NCBI GenBank assembly: GCA_018262095.1
Contig: JAGTRW010000025.1
Location: 1-64,000 of the forward strand
DNA length: 64,000 nucleotides
Direction: 5' to 3'
Source: Pseudomonadota bacterium
GTDB lineage: Bacteria > Pseudomonadota > Gammaproteobacteria > Burkholderiales > Rhodocyclaceae
The notes under the pieces are model-generated. The model was given only the letters and a program-made list of their open reading frames with translations, searched no databases and was not told the origin of the DNA. Made by a program: the position numbers and the translations under genes. This document shows positions 25,355 to 33,992 of this stretch, one piece after another; the first letter of the stretch is position 1, and the number at the start of each line of letters is the position of its first letter.

Positions 25355-26966
25355 GCGCGCAGCGCTCGAGCAGCTGTTCGAGCGAATCGCGATCGCTGTC
25401 AAAGGTGATCGCCAGTTGCTGTTCGGCGGCAGACAGCGGATCGTTGTTCAGCAGCTGATGGTCGAGGATCGCCAGATCAGCTTCCGACGCGTCGCACCCG
25501 GACTGCTCGCGAGCGACGAGTCGGCTGCGCAGCGTCGCGTCGTCGGCACAACACGAAATGATTCGCCAAGGCACATCCAATTGCGCCGCCAGCTCATAAA
25601 ACATCTCGCGTTGCCAGCGGCGCAGACACGCCGCGTCGACCAGCACCGGAAAGCCAGCGGCGAGCACCTCGCGTGCGCACTCGGCAAGCGACTGGTAGGT
25701 GGCGCGCGTCATCTGCTCATCGTACAGCCCGCAATCGACCGCCGACGCGCTGCGCGCCAGCGCCGGCAGGCCGCACAAGCGCTTGCGCTCGACATCGGAA
25801 CGCAGGCGCAGCGCGCCGAGATGTTCGATGAGCGCTTGCGACGCCCAGGTCTTCCCCGACCCCGAGACGCCGTGCATGAGCAACAGTTGGCGGCTGCGCG
25901 GCAAGATCGCGCGCCCGGCGAAGGCCAGGTATTGCGCGCGGATTTCGAGTTGCCGCCGAGCCGCCGCCGTGCTCGCTTCCTGTGCGGCGCGCAGGCTCGC
26001 GACCTTGGCGCGAACCAGCGCGCGATAGACCAGATAGAAAGGCAGCGCGCGCAAGCCGGCGTAATCGCCGCAGATCTCGAGATAGCGGTTAATGAGGCGA
26101 TGCGCGAAGTCGGCTCGTCCGCGCTCGCCAAGATCCATGCACAGGAAAGCGACCTCGCTGATCACGTCGATCCAGCGCAGCGCTGGATTGAATTCGATGC
26201 AGTCGAAAATCACCGGCTTGCCGTCGATCAGCGCGATGTTGCCCAGATGCAGGTCGCCGTGGCACTCGCGAACGAAGCCGGCGCGGCGGCGCTCAGCGAA
26301 CCACGCTTCGAGCCGCGCATATTCGTTGCGGCTCCAGTTGGCGAGCGTCTCCAGCCGCGCCGCATCGGCCGCATCGCTAGCCACCGCAGGCAGCTGGCTG
26401 AAGTTCTCGGCGGCCATCCGCCAGATCACCGCCGGCGTTCCGAACTCGCCGGCAGGCGGCGCGCTCGCCACCTGCGCGTGGAATGCGGCGACTACGTCGG
26501 CGAGCGCGTCGATTTGCTGCGCCGAGAGATCGCCGCGCGCCAAACGCCCGTCGAGCAAGGCTGACTGCGGGAATTCGACCATTTTGACGGCGTATTCAAT
26601 CGTTTCAATCGCCTCAATCGGCGCGCTGCGCTCGCCAACATCGGCGCCGATGCGTGGTTCGCGCGCCGAGCCGTAGATCGGAACGACGGCAAGATAGAGC
26701 TGCGGCGCCAGCCGGCGGTTGAGGCGCAACTCGTCGGCGCAGAACCGACGGCGCTTTTCGAGCGTGGAAAAATCGAGAAAGCCGAAGTCGACCGCTTTCT
26801 TGATCTTGTAGGCGAAAGACCCGGTCAGCAGCACGTATGAAATATGCGTTTCGAGCAGCGTCACCTGCGCCACCGGGTCTGGGTAGCGCGCCGGGTCCTG
26901 CAGCGCTTTGATCAGTGTGCGCTGCGCAGCGGCGACATCAGCGAGATTCACATTGACGGTGGTCAT
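25341..26966 (-). CDS. Bifunctional aminoglycoside phosphotransferase-like / P-loop kinase protein
   Basis: A 541-residue two-domain protein. The N-terminal 320 or so residues are APH/choline-kinase-like, with the catalytic pattern CHGDLHLGNIALIDGKPVIFDCIEF. The C-terminal 180 residues carry a P-loop (MHGVSGSGKTWAS), like zeta-toxin or gluconate-kinase folds. The fusion is found widely in proteobacteria without a firm function and is not evidence of antibiotic resistance. ATG 26966 is chosen for family length; an upstream extension looks spurious. It overlaps the P-type ATPase gene tail to tail. Confidence 0.8.
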   Translation of the reverse strand: MTTVNVNLADVAAAQRTLIKALQDPARYPDPVAQVTLLETHISYVLLTGSFAYKIKKAVDFGFLDFSTLEKRRRFCADELRLNRRLAPQLYLAVVPIYGSAREPRIGADVGERSAPIEAIETIEYAVKMVEFPQSALLDGRLARGDLSAQQIDALADVVAAFHAQVASAPPAGEFGTPAVIWRMAAENFSQLPAVASDAADAARLETLANWSRNEYARLEAWFAERRRAGFVRECHGDLHLGNIALIDGKPVIFDCIEFNPALRWIDVISEVAFLCMDLGERGRADFAHRLINRYLEICGDYAGLRALPFYLVYRALVRAKVASLRAAQEASTAAARRQLEIRAQYLAFAGRAILPRSRQLLLMHGVSGSGKTWASQALIEHLGALRLRSDVERKRLCGLPALARSASAVDCGLYDEQMTRATYQSLAECAREVLAAGFPVLVDAACLRRWQREMFYELAAQLDVPWRIISCCADDATLRSRLVAREQSGCDASEADLAILDHQLLNNDPLSAAEQQLAITFDSDRDSLEQLLERCALKAV

Positions 26967-27050
26967 GATGTTCTCAACATAGACGCCGACGCCTGTGAAG
27001 GCCAGAACGCACGCACCGAAAGCCGCTGAGCAGGGGCGCCAAGCCATCGA

Positions 27051-27098
27051 AAATGCTCGGCTTCACGGTATTGACAGCGCCTCCGGGAGCGCTGCATT
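27051..27098 (+). promoter_or_regulatory. Degenerate stress-type promoter before cbpA
   Basis: AAATGC (27051-27056), 11 bases, GTATTG (27068-27073), 18 bases, CTGCATT (27092-27098). The layout is the same as in the stress-island promoters but with one extra spacer base and a poor -10. It is 42 bases before the cbpA start. A tentative call. Confidence 0.35.
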
Positions 27099-27139
27099 GT
27101 GCACCGGTCGATGCTGCCGCGATGAGATGAGGCCGAGAC

Positions 27140-28099
27140 ATGGAATTCAAGGACTACTACAAGACGTTGGGCGTGCCCCGCGAGGCGAGCGCCGACGAGA
27201 TCAAGAAGGCATTCCGCCGCCTGGCGCGCAAGTACCATCCCGACATTTCCAAGGAGCCCAACGCCGAGTCGCGGATGAAAGAGGTCAACGAGGCGTATAC
27301 CGTGCTCTCCGACGCCGAGAAACGCGCCGCCTACGACCAGCTTGGCCGCGGCTACCGGCCCGGCCAAGATTTCCAGCCGCCGCCCGACTGGGACAGCGGT
27401 TTCGAGTATTCGACGCACGGCTTCTCGCCGGGCGAAACGGCCGACTTCTCCGACTTTTTCGCCGAGCTGTTCGGGCGCATGGGCGGAATGCATCCCCACG
27501 ATCGCGGTGCCGGCTTCCGGACACGCGGTGAGGACCACCGCGCCAAGGTGCTGCTCGACCTCGAAGACGCCTTCAACGGCGCGACGCGGCAGATCTCGCT
27601 GCGCGTCCCGCGCCAGGACAGCCAGGGGCACGTTCATATCGAGACGCGGACGCTCAACGTCAAAATCCCGCGCGGCGTGCGCGAAGGGCAGATCATCCGC
27701 CTCGCCGGCCAGGGTTCGCCAGGCCACGGCAGTGCGGCGGCCGGCGACCTGCTGCTCGACGTGCATTTCAAGCCGCACCCGCGCTTTCGCGTCGACGGGC
27801 GCGACCTCCACCTCACGCTGCGCGTCGCGCCCTGGGAAGCTGCGCTCGGCGCAGTCGTCGCCGTCGACCTGCCGCAGGGCCGCCTCAAGGTGCGCATCCC
27901 GGAGGGCGCGCAGAGCGGCCGCCAGTTGCGGGTGCGCGGACGCGGCATTCCCGGCGAACCGCCGGGCGACCTGCTGCTCGATATCCTGGTGGTGCTGCCT
28001 TCAGCCGAATCGCCGCACGCCCGGGTGCTCTACGAGACGATGGCGCGCGAACTCGCCTTCGATCCGCGTCACGAAACGCAAGGGAGCAGTCATGGATGA
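27140..28099 (+). CDS. cbpA: Curved DNA-binding protein / DnaJ-type co-chaperone
   Basis: A 319-residue type II J protein. Residues 1-70 are a complete J domain with YHPDISKEP (HPD motif), then a Gly/Phe-rich linker and two DnaJ C-terminal beta domains; the zinc-finger region is absent. CbpA stimulates DnaK and also binds curved DNA. It overlaps cbpM by 8 bases, the standard pairing. The window thus has one J protein without zinc repeats and one zinc-repeat protein without J (18016). Confidence 0.93.
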   Translation: MEFKDYYKTLGVPREASADEIKKAFRRLARKYHPDISKEPNAESRMKEVNEAYTVLSDAEKRAAYDQLGRGYRPGQDFQPPPDWDSGFEYSTHGFSPGETADFSDFFAELFGRMGGMHPHDRGAGFRTRGEDHRAKVLLDLEDAFNGATRQISLRVPRQDSQGHVHIETRTLNVKIPRGVREGQIIRLAGQGSPGHGSAAAGDLLLDVHFKPHPRFRVDGRDLHLTLRVAPWEAALGAVVAVDLPQGRLKVRIPEGAQSGRQLRVRGRGIPGEPPGDLLLDILVVLPSAESPHARVLYETMARELAFDPRHETQGSSHG

Positions 28100-28406
28100 C
28101 AATGACTTTCTGATTGGCAGCGTGATGGAAGACGCCTGGCTGACGCTCGAACAGATCGCCGCCGCGTGCACGGCGGACCCCGAATGGCTGGCGCAGCGCC
28201 TCGGCGAAGGCTGCTTCCCCGACGCCGAAAGCGTCGCCGGCGTCTGGCGCTTCTCGACGTCGTCCATCCTGCGCGCACGCCGCATGCGGCAGTTCGAGCG
28301 CGATTTCGACGCCGCTCCCGAGCTCGCCGCGCTGATCGCCGACCTGCTCGAAGAGACTGACAGCCTTCGCGCCAGACTGCGCCGCGCCGGCGTCGATAAT
28401 ACATAA
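28092..28406 (+). CDS. cbpM: CbpA modulator CbpM (MerR-like fold)
   Basis: A 104-residue protein matching the CbpM/chaperone-modulator family: an N-terminal MerR-like helical part ([20 protein letters not shown]) and a C-terminal coiled helix ([14 protein letters not shown]). CbpM binds the J domain of CbpA and blocks its action on DnaK. Its start lies within the end of cbpA. Its last codons run into the palindrome of promoter C (28397-28418). Confidence 0.9.
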   Translation: MDDNDFLIGSVMEDAWLTLEQIAAACTADPEWLAQRLGEGCFPDAESVAGVWRFSTSSILRARRMRQFERDFDAAPELAALIADLLEETDSLRARLRRAGVDNT

Positions 28407-28444
28407 ATCCGAGTATTTTCGGCCGACAAGCGCATCGCTAGACT
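28397..28444 (+). promoter_or_regulatory. Stress-island promoter, copy C
   Basis: TAATAC (28397-28402), 10 bases, GTATTT (28413-28418), 19 bases, CTAGACT (28438-28444). It straddles the cbpM stop and would drive the small gene at 28549. Confidence 0.65.
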
Positions 28445-28548
28445 TCGCCCAAGGGTTGAGCACCGGCCTGCTTATTCGATTCACAGTGACTTGGCGCCCC
28501 CCTTTGCAACGATTTCCCTACTGTCAAAAAACCAAAGTGAATTATCAA

Positions 28549-28752
28549 ATGAAACTCGAAAAGTATGTCGGGCGCATCGTCCGTTTGAATCAGCGAGCCT
28601 TCCAGGAAATCGCCAGGCGCGCGAAGCGCCGCGGAGCGGCGTTGGAAAACTGTTTTCTGGTGGCGGGGGTAAGTCGCGAGATGCGCAAACTGATCTGCTA
28701 CGGCGCAAACCTTCGAATCGTCGTCGGCGCCGCTGATGTGGTCCTGGTTTGA
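28549..28752 (+). CDS. Small basic hypothetical protein
   Basis: 67 residues beginning MKLEKYVGRIVRLNQRAF and rich in Arg/Lys in its first half, with a hydrophobic end (LRIVVGAADVVLV). The family is not recognised. The ribosome site is weak (AAGTGAA far upstream). It lies about 100 bases after promoter C, which supports expression. It could be a small RNA- or protein-binding factor, but nothing specific is visible. Confidence 0.55.
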   Translation: MKLEKYVGRIVRLNQRAFQEIARRAKRRGAALENCFLVAGVSREMRKLICYGANLRIVVGAADVVLV

Positions 28753-28817
28753 GTTCGGAACTCGTCGCAGACTTCACTGAGGGAGCTGGCCAACGCGTAC
28801 CCGGCGTCAGGTAAGCA

Positions 28818-28865
28818 CAATACGTCCATGCACGTATAGGTTTTCCCCTGTCACGGCTCTATATT
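28818..28865 (+). promoter_or_regulatory. Stress-island promoter, copy D
   Basis: CAATAC (28818-28823), 10 bases, GTATAG (28834-28839), 19 bases, CTATATT (28859-28865), which contains a near-consensus -10 TATATT. It would start transcription about 60 bases before the 28933 gene and continue into hsp20 and beyond. Confidence 0.65.
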
Positions 28866-28932
28866 TGAGGCGACGGCCCAAGCAGCGGCCGGCGTAGCGA
28901 CTTGATGCGGATGTGCGGGGAGCGAAGCAAGA

Positions 28933-29223
28933 ATGAGCTGGCCGCAACTGTTATCCCGCTTGGCAATAGGCTTGCTCATCGTCGGTGGCCAGGCCCACGG
29001 AATGGCCGACAGCACTGACGAAGCCGTCCCGAAAGAGCCGCCGGATAGCGTTTCCCTGCCGTCGATCGAAAAAAGCGAAGCCGGTGACGAAAGCCAATCC
29101 GTCGAACGCAGCGAAGAGGCTTCCAGTTCGACGCAAGCGACGAAAGGAGGCGATCACCAGGAAATCGATCAGCGCGATGCGTTGTTGATCTTGCTTTTGG
29201 AAATTCTGCGGTCTTCAAATTGA
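28933..29223 (+). CDS. Small exported acidic hypothetical protein
   Basis: 96 residues. It has an N-terminal hydrophobic signal (LLSRLAIGLLIVGGQAHGMA), then a Ser/Glu-rich, apparently disordered middle, then a short hydrophobic C-terminal helix (RDALLILLLEILRS). GGGAG lies 10 bases or so ahead of the ATG. It is 25 bases upstream of hsp20 and downstream of promoter D, like the exported small protein paired with hsp20 at 16136. Function unknown. Confidence 0.6.
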   Translation: MSWPQLLSRLAIGLLIVGGQAHGMADSTDEAVPKEPPDSVSLPSIEKSEAGDESQSVERSEEASSSTQATKGGDHQEIDQRDALLILLLEILRSSN

Positions 29224-29248
29224 GGCCCGCAACATTAGGAGACGGATT

Positions 29249-29770
29249 ATGGCAAACGATACCAAGACTGAAATCGCCGTGACGACGGCACCCAAGACCG
29301 AAATTGCCGAACGGCGGCCCGCACAGGTCTTCGGCCCGCTGGACGAAGTTGAACGTTTGTTCGATCGCTTGATGCCGCGCACCTGGATGCGCCCGATGAT
29401 GTGGAATTGGCCGATGTGGAGCGGTCTGGAATCAACGCTCGGCAATGTCCGCGTCCCGCAATTGGACGTCATCGACCGCGACAAGGATATTCTGGTTCGA
29501 GTCGAAGTCCCCGGCGTCGAGAAGAAGGATATCGACGTTTCGATCAGCGATAACACGCTGCTCATCAAGGGCAGCGTGAAGCACGAGTCGAAAGAGCAAC
29601 GCAAAGACTATTTCCGTTGCGAGATCGAGCAGGGCAATTTTTCCAGGAGCCTCGCCCTGCCCGGCGCCGTCGACAAAGCAAAGATCTCTGCCAACCTCAA
29701 AGATGGCATTCTTGAGATCATCCTGCCGAAGGAAGAAGACGCGCAACGTCGCTCCGTCGAGGTCAAGTAG
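29249..29770 (+). CDS. Hsp20/alpha-crystallin family small heat-shock protein
   Basis: A 173-residue sHsp with a Met/Trp-rich N-terminal arm (PRTWMRPMMWNWPMW), the alpha-crystallin domain from about 70 to 165 (VRVEVPGVEKKDIDVSISD) and the closing motif LKDGILEIILPK. It has a clear TTAGGAG ribosome site. The likely operon continues with the radical SAM gene 91 bases downstream. The domain sequence is closer to the Hsp20 at 36185 than to the one at 16576. Confidence 0.93.
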   Translation: MANDTKTEIAVTTAPKTEIAERRPAQVFGPLDEVERLFDRLMPRTWMRPMMWNWPMWSGLESTLGNVRVPQLDVIDRDKDILVRVEVPGVEKKDIDVSISDNTLLIKGSVKHESKEQRKDYFRCEIEQGNFSRSLALPGAVDKAKISANLKDGILEIILPKEEDAQRRSVEVK

Positions 29771-29861
29771 TCTTGAAGCTCGCCGCGCCAGGGCGCCCGG
29801 CGGCCGACGATGATCGGCGTCCGCGCCTGGCCCGGTCGGCACGAGAAAGAGCGGTGTCACC

Positions 29862-30959
29862 ATGGATGAAGTAATCGGCGTTTCCCAACGTCATCCGGCG
29901 AAGTACTGGCACGTCCTCGGTGATGGCCGCATTCAATGTGATGTCTGTCCGCGTGACTGCAAGCTCCACGAAGGGCAACGCGGCGCCTGCTTTGTGCGTG
30001 GACGCGTCGACAATCGGATGGTACTGACGACCTACGGCCGCTCGTCGGGATTCTGCATCGACCCGATCGAGAAAAAACCGCTCAATCACTTTTTTCCCGG
30101 CTCCAGCGTTTTTTCTTTTGGCACGGCGGGCTGCAATCTGGCGTGCAAATTCTGCCAGAACTGGGATATTTCCAAGTCGCGCGAGATGGACCGACTGATG
30201 GATTCAGCCTCGCCGAAAGCCATTGCCGCGGCAGCTCGCGCCCATGACAGCCTGAGCGTCGCCTTCACCTACAACGATCCGGTCGTTTTTTTCGAGTATG
30301 CGCTCGACACCGCCGACGCCTGCCACCAACGCGGCCTGATGACCGTCGCGGTGACTGCGGGTTATGTCCACGAGGCGCCGCGTCGCGAGTTCTTCGCCAA
30401 GATGGACGCCGCCAATATCGATCTCAAGAGCTTCAGCGACGACTTTTACGTCAAGCTTTGCGGCGGTCATCTGCAGCCGGTTCTCGACACGCTGAGCTAT
30501 GTTCATCATGAGACCAAATGCTGGCTTGAGGTCACCACGCTGCTGATCCCCGGACACAACGACTCGGATCAGGAACTCGGCGCGCTCACGAGATGGCTGG
30601 CGCAGGAACTGGGGCCCGAGGTGCCGCTGCATTTGAGCGCCTTTCACCCCGACTGGAAGATGACCGAGCTTCCGCCGACGCCGTCGGCGACCTTGGGCCG
30701 CGCTCGACGCATCGCCCTCGACGCCGGTCTGCATTACGTCTATACGGGAAACATTCACGACCCCGAGGGCGGCACCACCTATTGCCCCTCCTGCCGTCAT
30801 GCGACGATCGTTCGCGACTGGTACGACATTCACCACTACGACCTGACCCCGCAGGGCTGTTGCCCGCAGTGCGGCAGCTCGATTGCCGGGCACTTCGGGA
30901 CGCTAGCCAAACCGTTCGGCCGCCATTGCCTTCCCGTCCACCTGGGGCTTGACGCATGA
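29862..30959 (+). CDS. AmrS-type radical SAM protein
   Basis: A 365-residue radical SAM enzyme. Residues about 26-43 have a Cys motif (CDVCPRDC with a later GAC). The cluster motif CNLACKFC gives Cys91, Cys95 and Cys98. A C-terminal rubredoxin-like pair (YCPSC and CCPQCG) closes the protein. This is the AmrS (AmmeMemoRadiSam system) pattern, formerly listed as pyruvate formate-lyase activase. The usual partners MEMO1 and AMMECR1 are not in the window. It sits instead in an hsp20-lon run; its target is unknown. Confidence 0.85.
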   Translation: MDEVIGVSQRHPAKYWHVLGDGRIQCDVCPRDCKLHEGQRGACFVRGRVDNRMVLTTYGRSSGFCIDPIEKKPLNHFFPGSSVFSFGTAGCNLACKFCQNWDISKSREMDRLMDSASPKAIAAAARAHDSLSVAFTYNDPVVFFEYALDTADACHQRGLMTVAVTAGYVHEAPRREFFAKMDAANIDLKSFSDDFYVKLCGGHLQPVLDTLSYVHHETKCWLEVTTLLIPGHNDSDQELGALTRWLAQELGPEVPLHLSAFHPDWKMTELPPTPSATLGRARRIALDAGLHYVYTGNIHDPEGGTTYCPSCRHATIVRDWYDIHHYDLTPQGCCPQCGSSIAGHFGTLAKPFGRHCLPVHLGLDA

Positions 30960-31162
30960 ACCTCTCGTTGCCGGAAAGCGCCTGCGCGCGGCGGATACTC
31001 GCCGGGACAGTCATCGTTCTGGGCGCCGTGCTGATTTTTATCGCGCCGGAAACTTGGCCGGGGATGGCGCTGCTGGCGCTTGGCGTACTGGTTGAATTGA
31101 TCGGCATGTGGCTGGCCCATCATCGGCGTTCTCATCTGAAACAGTTTCACGACTCGCCCTAG
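30956..31162 (+). CDS. Small two-helix membrane protein
   Basis: 68 residues with two hydrophobic helices (ILAGTVIVLGAVLIFIAP and ALLALGVLVELIGMWLA) and a basic tail (HHRRSHLK). The ATG overlaps the radical SAM stop (ATGA), so it is translationally coupled. It is not a recognised family. It may anchor or regulate a neighbour, but that is speculation. Confidence 0.65.
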   Translation: MNLSLPESACARRILAGTVIVLGAVLIFIAPETWPGMALLALGVLVELIGMWLAHHRRSHLKQFHDSP

Positions 31163-31177
31163 AAAGGGATATTTGCC

Positions 31178-31579
31178 ATGCGGCGCCGAAACACGGGATT
31201 CTGGATATGGGCCGAGGCGCTCGACTTGCTGCGCAACGCCGAACGCCTGCAGTACCGGCTCGTCGCGCGCGACGCCTTGCAGCGCGTGCCCTGCTGGGAA
31301 CCTGCCGTCGACATGTACCAGCACGATGACGAGCTCACGCTCTTTGTCGCCTTGCCTGGCGTCAACCCGCGGCAATTCGAGGTAATCGTCGAGGGCGCCG
31401 GATTGATCGTACACGGCAGTCGTCCGATCCCGTCAGCGCTGCAGCGCGCCGCGATCCATCGCCTTGAAATCCCTTACGGCCGGTTCGAGCGCCGGATACC
31501 CCTTCCCCCGGGCAACTTCCGGGTGCACCAGCAGTATTTCGAGGACGGCTGTCTGGTCCTCATTCTGCACCACCTTTGA
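31178..31579 (+). CDS. Divergent Hsp20-like protein
   Basis: 133 residues. The alpha-crystallin pattern is present but reduced: PAVDMYQHDDELTLFVALPG, then FEVIVEGAGLIVHG and a closing YFEDGCLVLILHHL, where the usual NGVL becomes DGCLVL. It ends without the IxI/V tail seen in typical sHsps, which would limit oligomer assembly. It lies 13 bases upstream of lon. It could be a substrate-handling partner of Lon. Confidence 0.75.
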   Translation: MRRRNTGFWIWAEALDLLRNAERLQYRLVARDALQRVPCWEPAVDMYQHDDELTLFVALPGVNPRQFEVIVEGAGLIVHGSRPIPSALQRAAIHRLEIPYGRFERRIPLPPGNFRVHQQYFEDGCLVLILHHL

Positions 31580-31592
31580 GAGTGACGCGATC

Positions 31593-33989
31593 ATGCCCAG
31601 CGAGCCCACGGCAGAAAGCACCGAAAGCAGTGCGCACAAGCGCGACAGCGGCGTTCTGGTGATTCCCGACGGCGCCATGATCATCGTGGCGATGCGCAAT
31701 GTCGTGCTGTTCCCCGGGATGATCCTGCCGCTCACCATCGGCCGCCCGCAGTCCGTCGCCGCCGCACAGCAGGCAGTGAAAATGGAGCGCCCGATCGGCA
31801 TCCTGCTGCAGCGCGACCCCGAGGTCCAAACCCCCGGCCCGGACGATCTTTGCCGCGTCGGGACAGTCGCCAACATCCTGCGCTACGTGACCTTGCCCGA
31901 CGATTCGCATGTCATTGTCTGCCAGGGGCAGCAGCGCTTTCGCGTCAGCGAGTACCTCGACGCTTACCCCTTCCCCGTCGCGCACATCGTTCGCCTCGAC
32001 GAACCCGAGGCCAGCGACACCGAGATCGAAGCGCGCGCCATCCAGCTCAGGGAGCGTGCGCTCGAAGTCCTGCAGTTGCTGCCGCAAGCCTCTGACGAGA
32101 TGTCCAACGTCGTGCGCAGCATTTCTTCGCCGGGGGCATTGGCCGACCTGATCGCCGGCCTCGTCGAGCTCAAGGCCGAAGAAAGGCAGGCCGTGCTTGA
32201 AGCCGTCGACCTCGTGCCGCGACTCGATCTGGTGCTCGGCTATCTCATCAAACGCCTCGAAGTGCTCAAGATTTCGCGCAAGATCGACGAACGCACCAAA
32301 GCCAGTATCGACGAACGCCAGCGCGAATTTCTCTTGCGCGAGCAGCTCAAATCGATCCAGAACGAGCTCGGCGAGGGTGACAGCGGCAACTCCGCCGAGA
32401 TCGCCGAGTTGCGCAAGACCATCGCCGAGGCGCAAATGCCCGAAGAGGTCGAGCGTCAGGCGACCAAGGAACTCAAGCGACTCGAGCACATGTCCGAGGC
32501 TTCGGCCGAGTACTCGATGGTGCGCTCCTACATCGACTGGCTGATCGAGCTGCCGTGGAAGGCGCCGGATCCCGATCGCATCGACATTGCCGAAGCGCGC
32601 AACATCCTCGATCACGACCATTTCGGACTCGACCGGGTCAAGAAGCGCATCGTCGAATTTCTCGCGGTGCGCAAACTCAACCCCGAGGGGCACGGCCCTA
32701 TCCTCTGCTTTGTCGGCCCGCCCGGCGTCGGCAAGACGTCGCTCGGTCAGTCGATTGCCCGCGCGCTCGGGCGCAAGTTCGTCCGCGCCTCGCTCGGCGG
32801 CGTGCACGACGAGGCCGAGATCCGCGGCCACCGACGCACCTATATCGGCGCGCTGCCCGGCAACATCGTTCAGGCGATCGCCAAGGCCGGCTCGCGCGGC
32901 TGCGTGCTGATGCTCGACGAGATCGACAAGCTGGGCAGCGGCATCCACGGCGACCCCTCGTCGGCGCTGCTCGAGGTGCTCGACCCGGAGCAGAACAATA
33001 CCTTCCGCGACAACTACCTGGCGCTGCCCTACGACCTGTCACGGGTGCTGTTCATCACCACCGCCAACGTGCTCGACAATATTCCGGGACCACTGCGCGA
33101 CCGCATGGAAGTCATCACCTTGCCCGGCTACACGCAGGAGGAAAAACGCGAAATTGCGCAGCGTTATCTCATCGCGCGCCAGATCGAGCAGAACGGTCTG
33201 CAACAAGGTCAGTTCGAAATTTCAGACGCCGCGCTGGTGGCGATTATCCGCGACTACACGCGCGAGGCCGGCGTGCGCACGCTCGAACGCCAGATCGGCG
33301 CGGTCTGCCGCCGCGCGGCAGTGAGTATCGCCGAAGGCACCGTCGCTTCGCTCAAGATCGACGAAGGCGACCTCGCCGCCATTCTCGGCCCGACCCAATA
33401 CGAAAACGAAGTGGCGCTGCGCATCGGCATGCCAGGCGTCGCCACCGGACTCGCGTGGACGCCGGTCGGCGGCGACATCCTGTTCATCGAGGCCAGTCGC
33501 ATGGCCGGTGACGGCCATCTGATCCTGACCGGCCAACTCGGCGACGTGATGAAGGAATCCGCGCAAGCGGCGCTCACGCTGCTCAAGACGCGAGCGACCG
33601 ACCTCGGGATCGACGCTGCCGTATTTGAAAAAACCACCGTCCATGTCCATGTCCCGGCCGGCGCCATCCCCAAGGACGGCCCGAGCGCCGGCGTCGCGAT
33701 GTATATCGCGCTCGCCTCGCTGTTCTGCGAACGCACGGTACGCAGCGACACGGCGATGACCGGCGAGATCAGCCTGCGCGGGCTGGTGCTGCCGGTCGGC
33801 GGGATCAAGGAGAAGGTGCTCGCCGCGATGCGTGCCGGTATCCGCCGCGTGTTGTTGCCGGCCAGGAACCGCCGGGATCTCGAAGAAGTCCCGCCGGAGG
33901 CGAGAGGAAAGCTCGAATTCGTATTTCTCGACAACGTCGACGACGCCGCCAGCCAGGCGATGGAGCAGCCGAACAACGCCGGGCGCTGA
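31593..33989 (+). CDS. lon: ATP-dependent protease Lon
   Basis: A 798-residue LonA. It has an N-terminal substrate domain (about 1-220), an AAA+ domain with Walker A GPPGVGKTS near residue 375 and Walker B CVLMLDEIDKLG, and a serine protease domain with PKDGPSAG (Ser698) and KEKV (Lys741) as the catalytic dyad. Lon degrades unfolded and regulatory proteins. ATG 31593 follows the hsp20-like stop by 13 bases. A lon copy embedded in an hsp20 operon is unlike the usual clpX-lon-hupB locus, so this may be a second, stress-dedicated copy; only the whole genome can tell. Confidence 0.95.
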   Translation: MPSEPTAESTESSAHKRDSGVLVIPDGAMIIVAMRNVVLFPGMILPLTIGRPQSVAAAQQAVKMERPIGILLQRDPEVQTPGPDDLCRVGTVANILRYVTLPDDSHVIVCQGQQRFRVSEYLDAYPFPVAHIVRLDEPEASDTEIEARAIQLRERALEVLQLLPQASDEMSNVVRSISSPGALADLIAGLVELKAEERQAVLEAVDLVPRLDLVLGYLIKRLEVLKISRKIDERTKASIDERQREFLLREQLKSIQNELGEGDSGNSAEIAELRKTIAEAQMPEEVERQATKELKRLEHMSEASAEYSMVRSYIDWLIELPWKAPDPDRIDIAEARNILDHDHFGLDRVKKRIVEFLAVRKLNPEGHGPILCFVGPPGVGKTSLGQSIARALGRKFVRASLGGVHDEAEIRGHRRTYIGALPGNIVQAIAKAGSRGCVLMLDEIDKLGSGIHGDPSSALLEVLDPEQNNTFRDNYLALPYDLSRVLFITTANVLDNIPGPLRDRMEVITLPGYTQEEKREIAQRYLIARQIEQNGLQQGQFEISDAALVAIIRDYTREAGVRTLERQIGAVCRRAAVSIAEGTVASLKIDEGDLAAILGPTQYENEVALRIGMPGVATGLAWTPVGGDILFIEASRMAGDGHLILTGQLGDVMKESAQAALTLLKTRATDLGIDAAVFEKTTVHVHVPAGAIPKDGPSAGVAMYIALASLFCERTVRSDTAMTGEISLRGLVLPVGGIKEKVLAAMRAGIRRVLLPARNRRDLEEVPPEARGKLEFVFLDNVDDAASQAMEQPNNAGR

Positions 33990-33992
33990 ATC

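Noticed and set aside
25341-26966. Antibiotic resistance gene (aminoglycoside phosphotransferase)
   Set aside because: The APH-like fold is fused to a P-loop kinase domain in a widespread protein not known to confer resistance.
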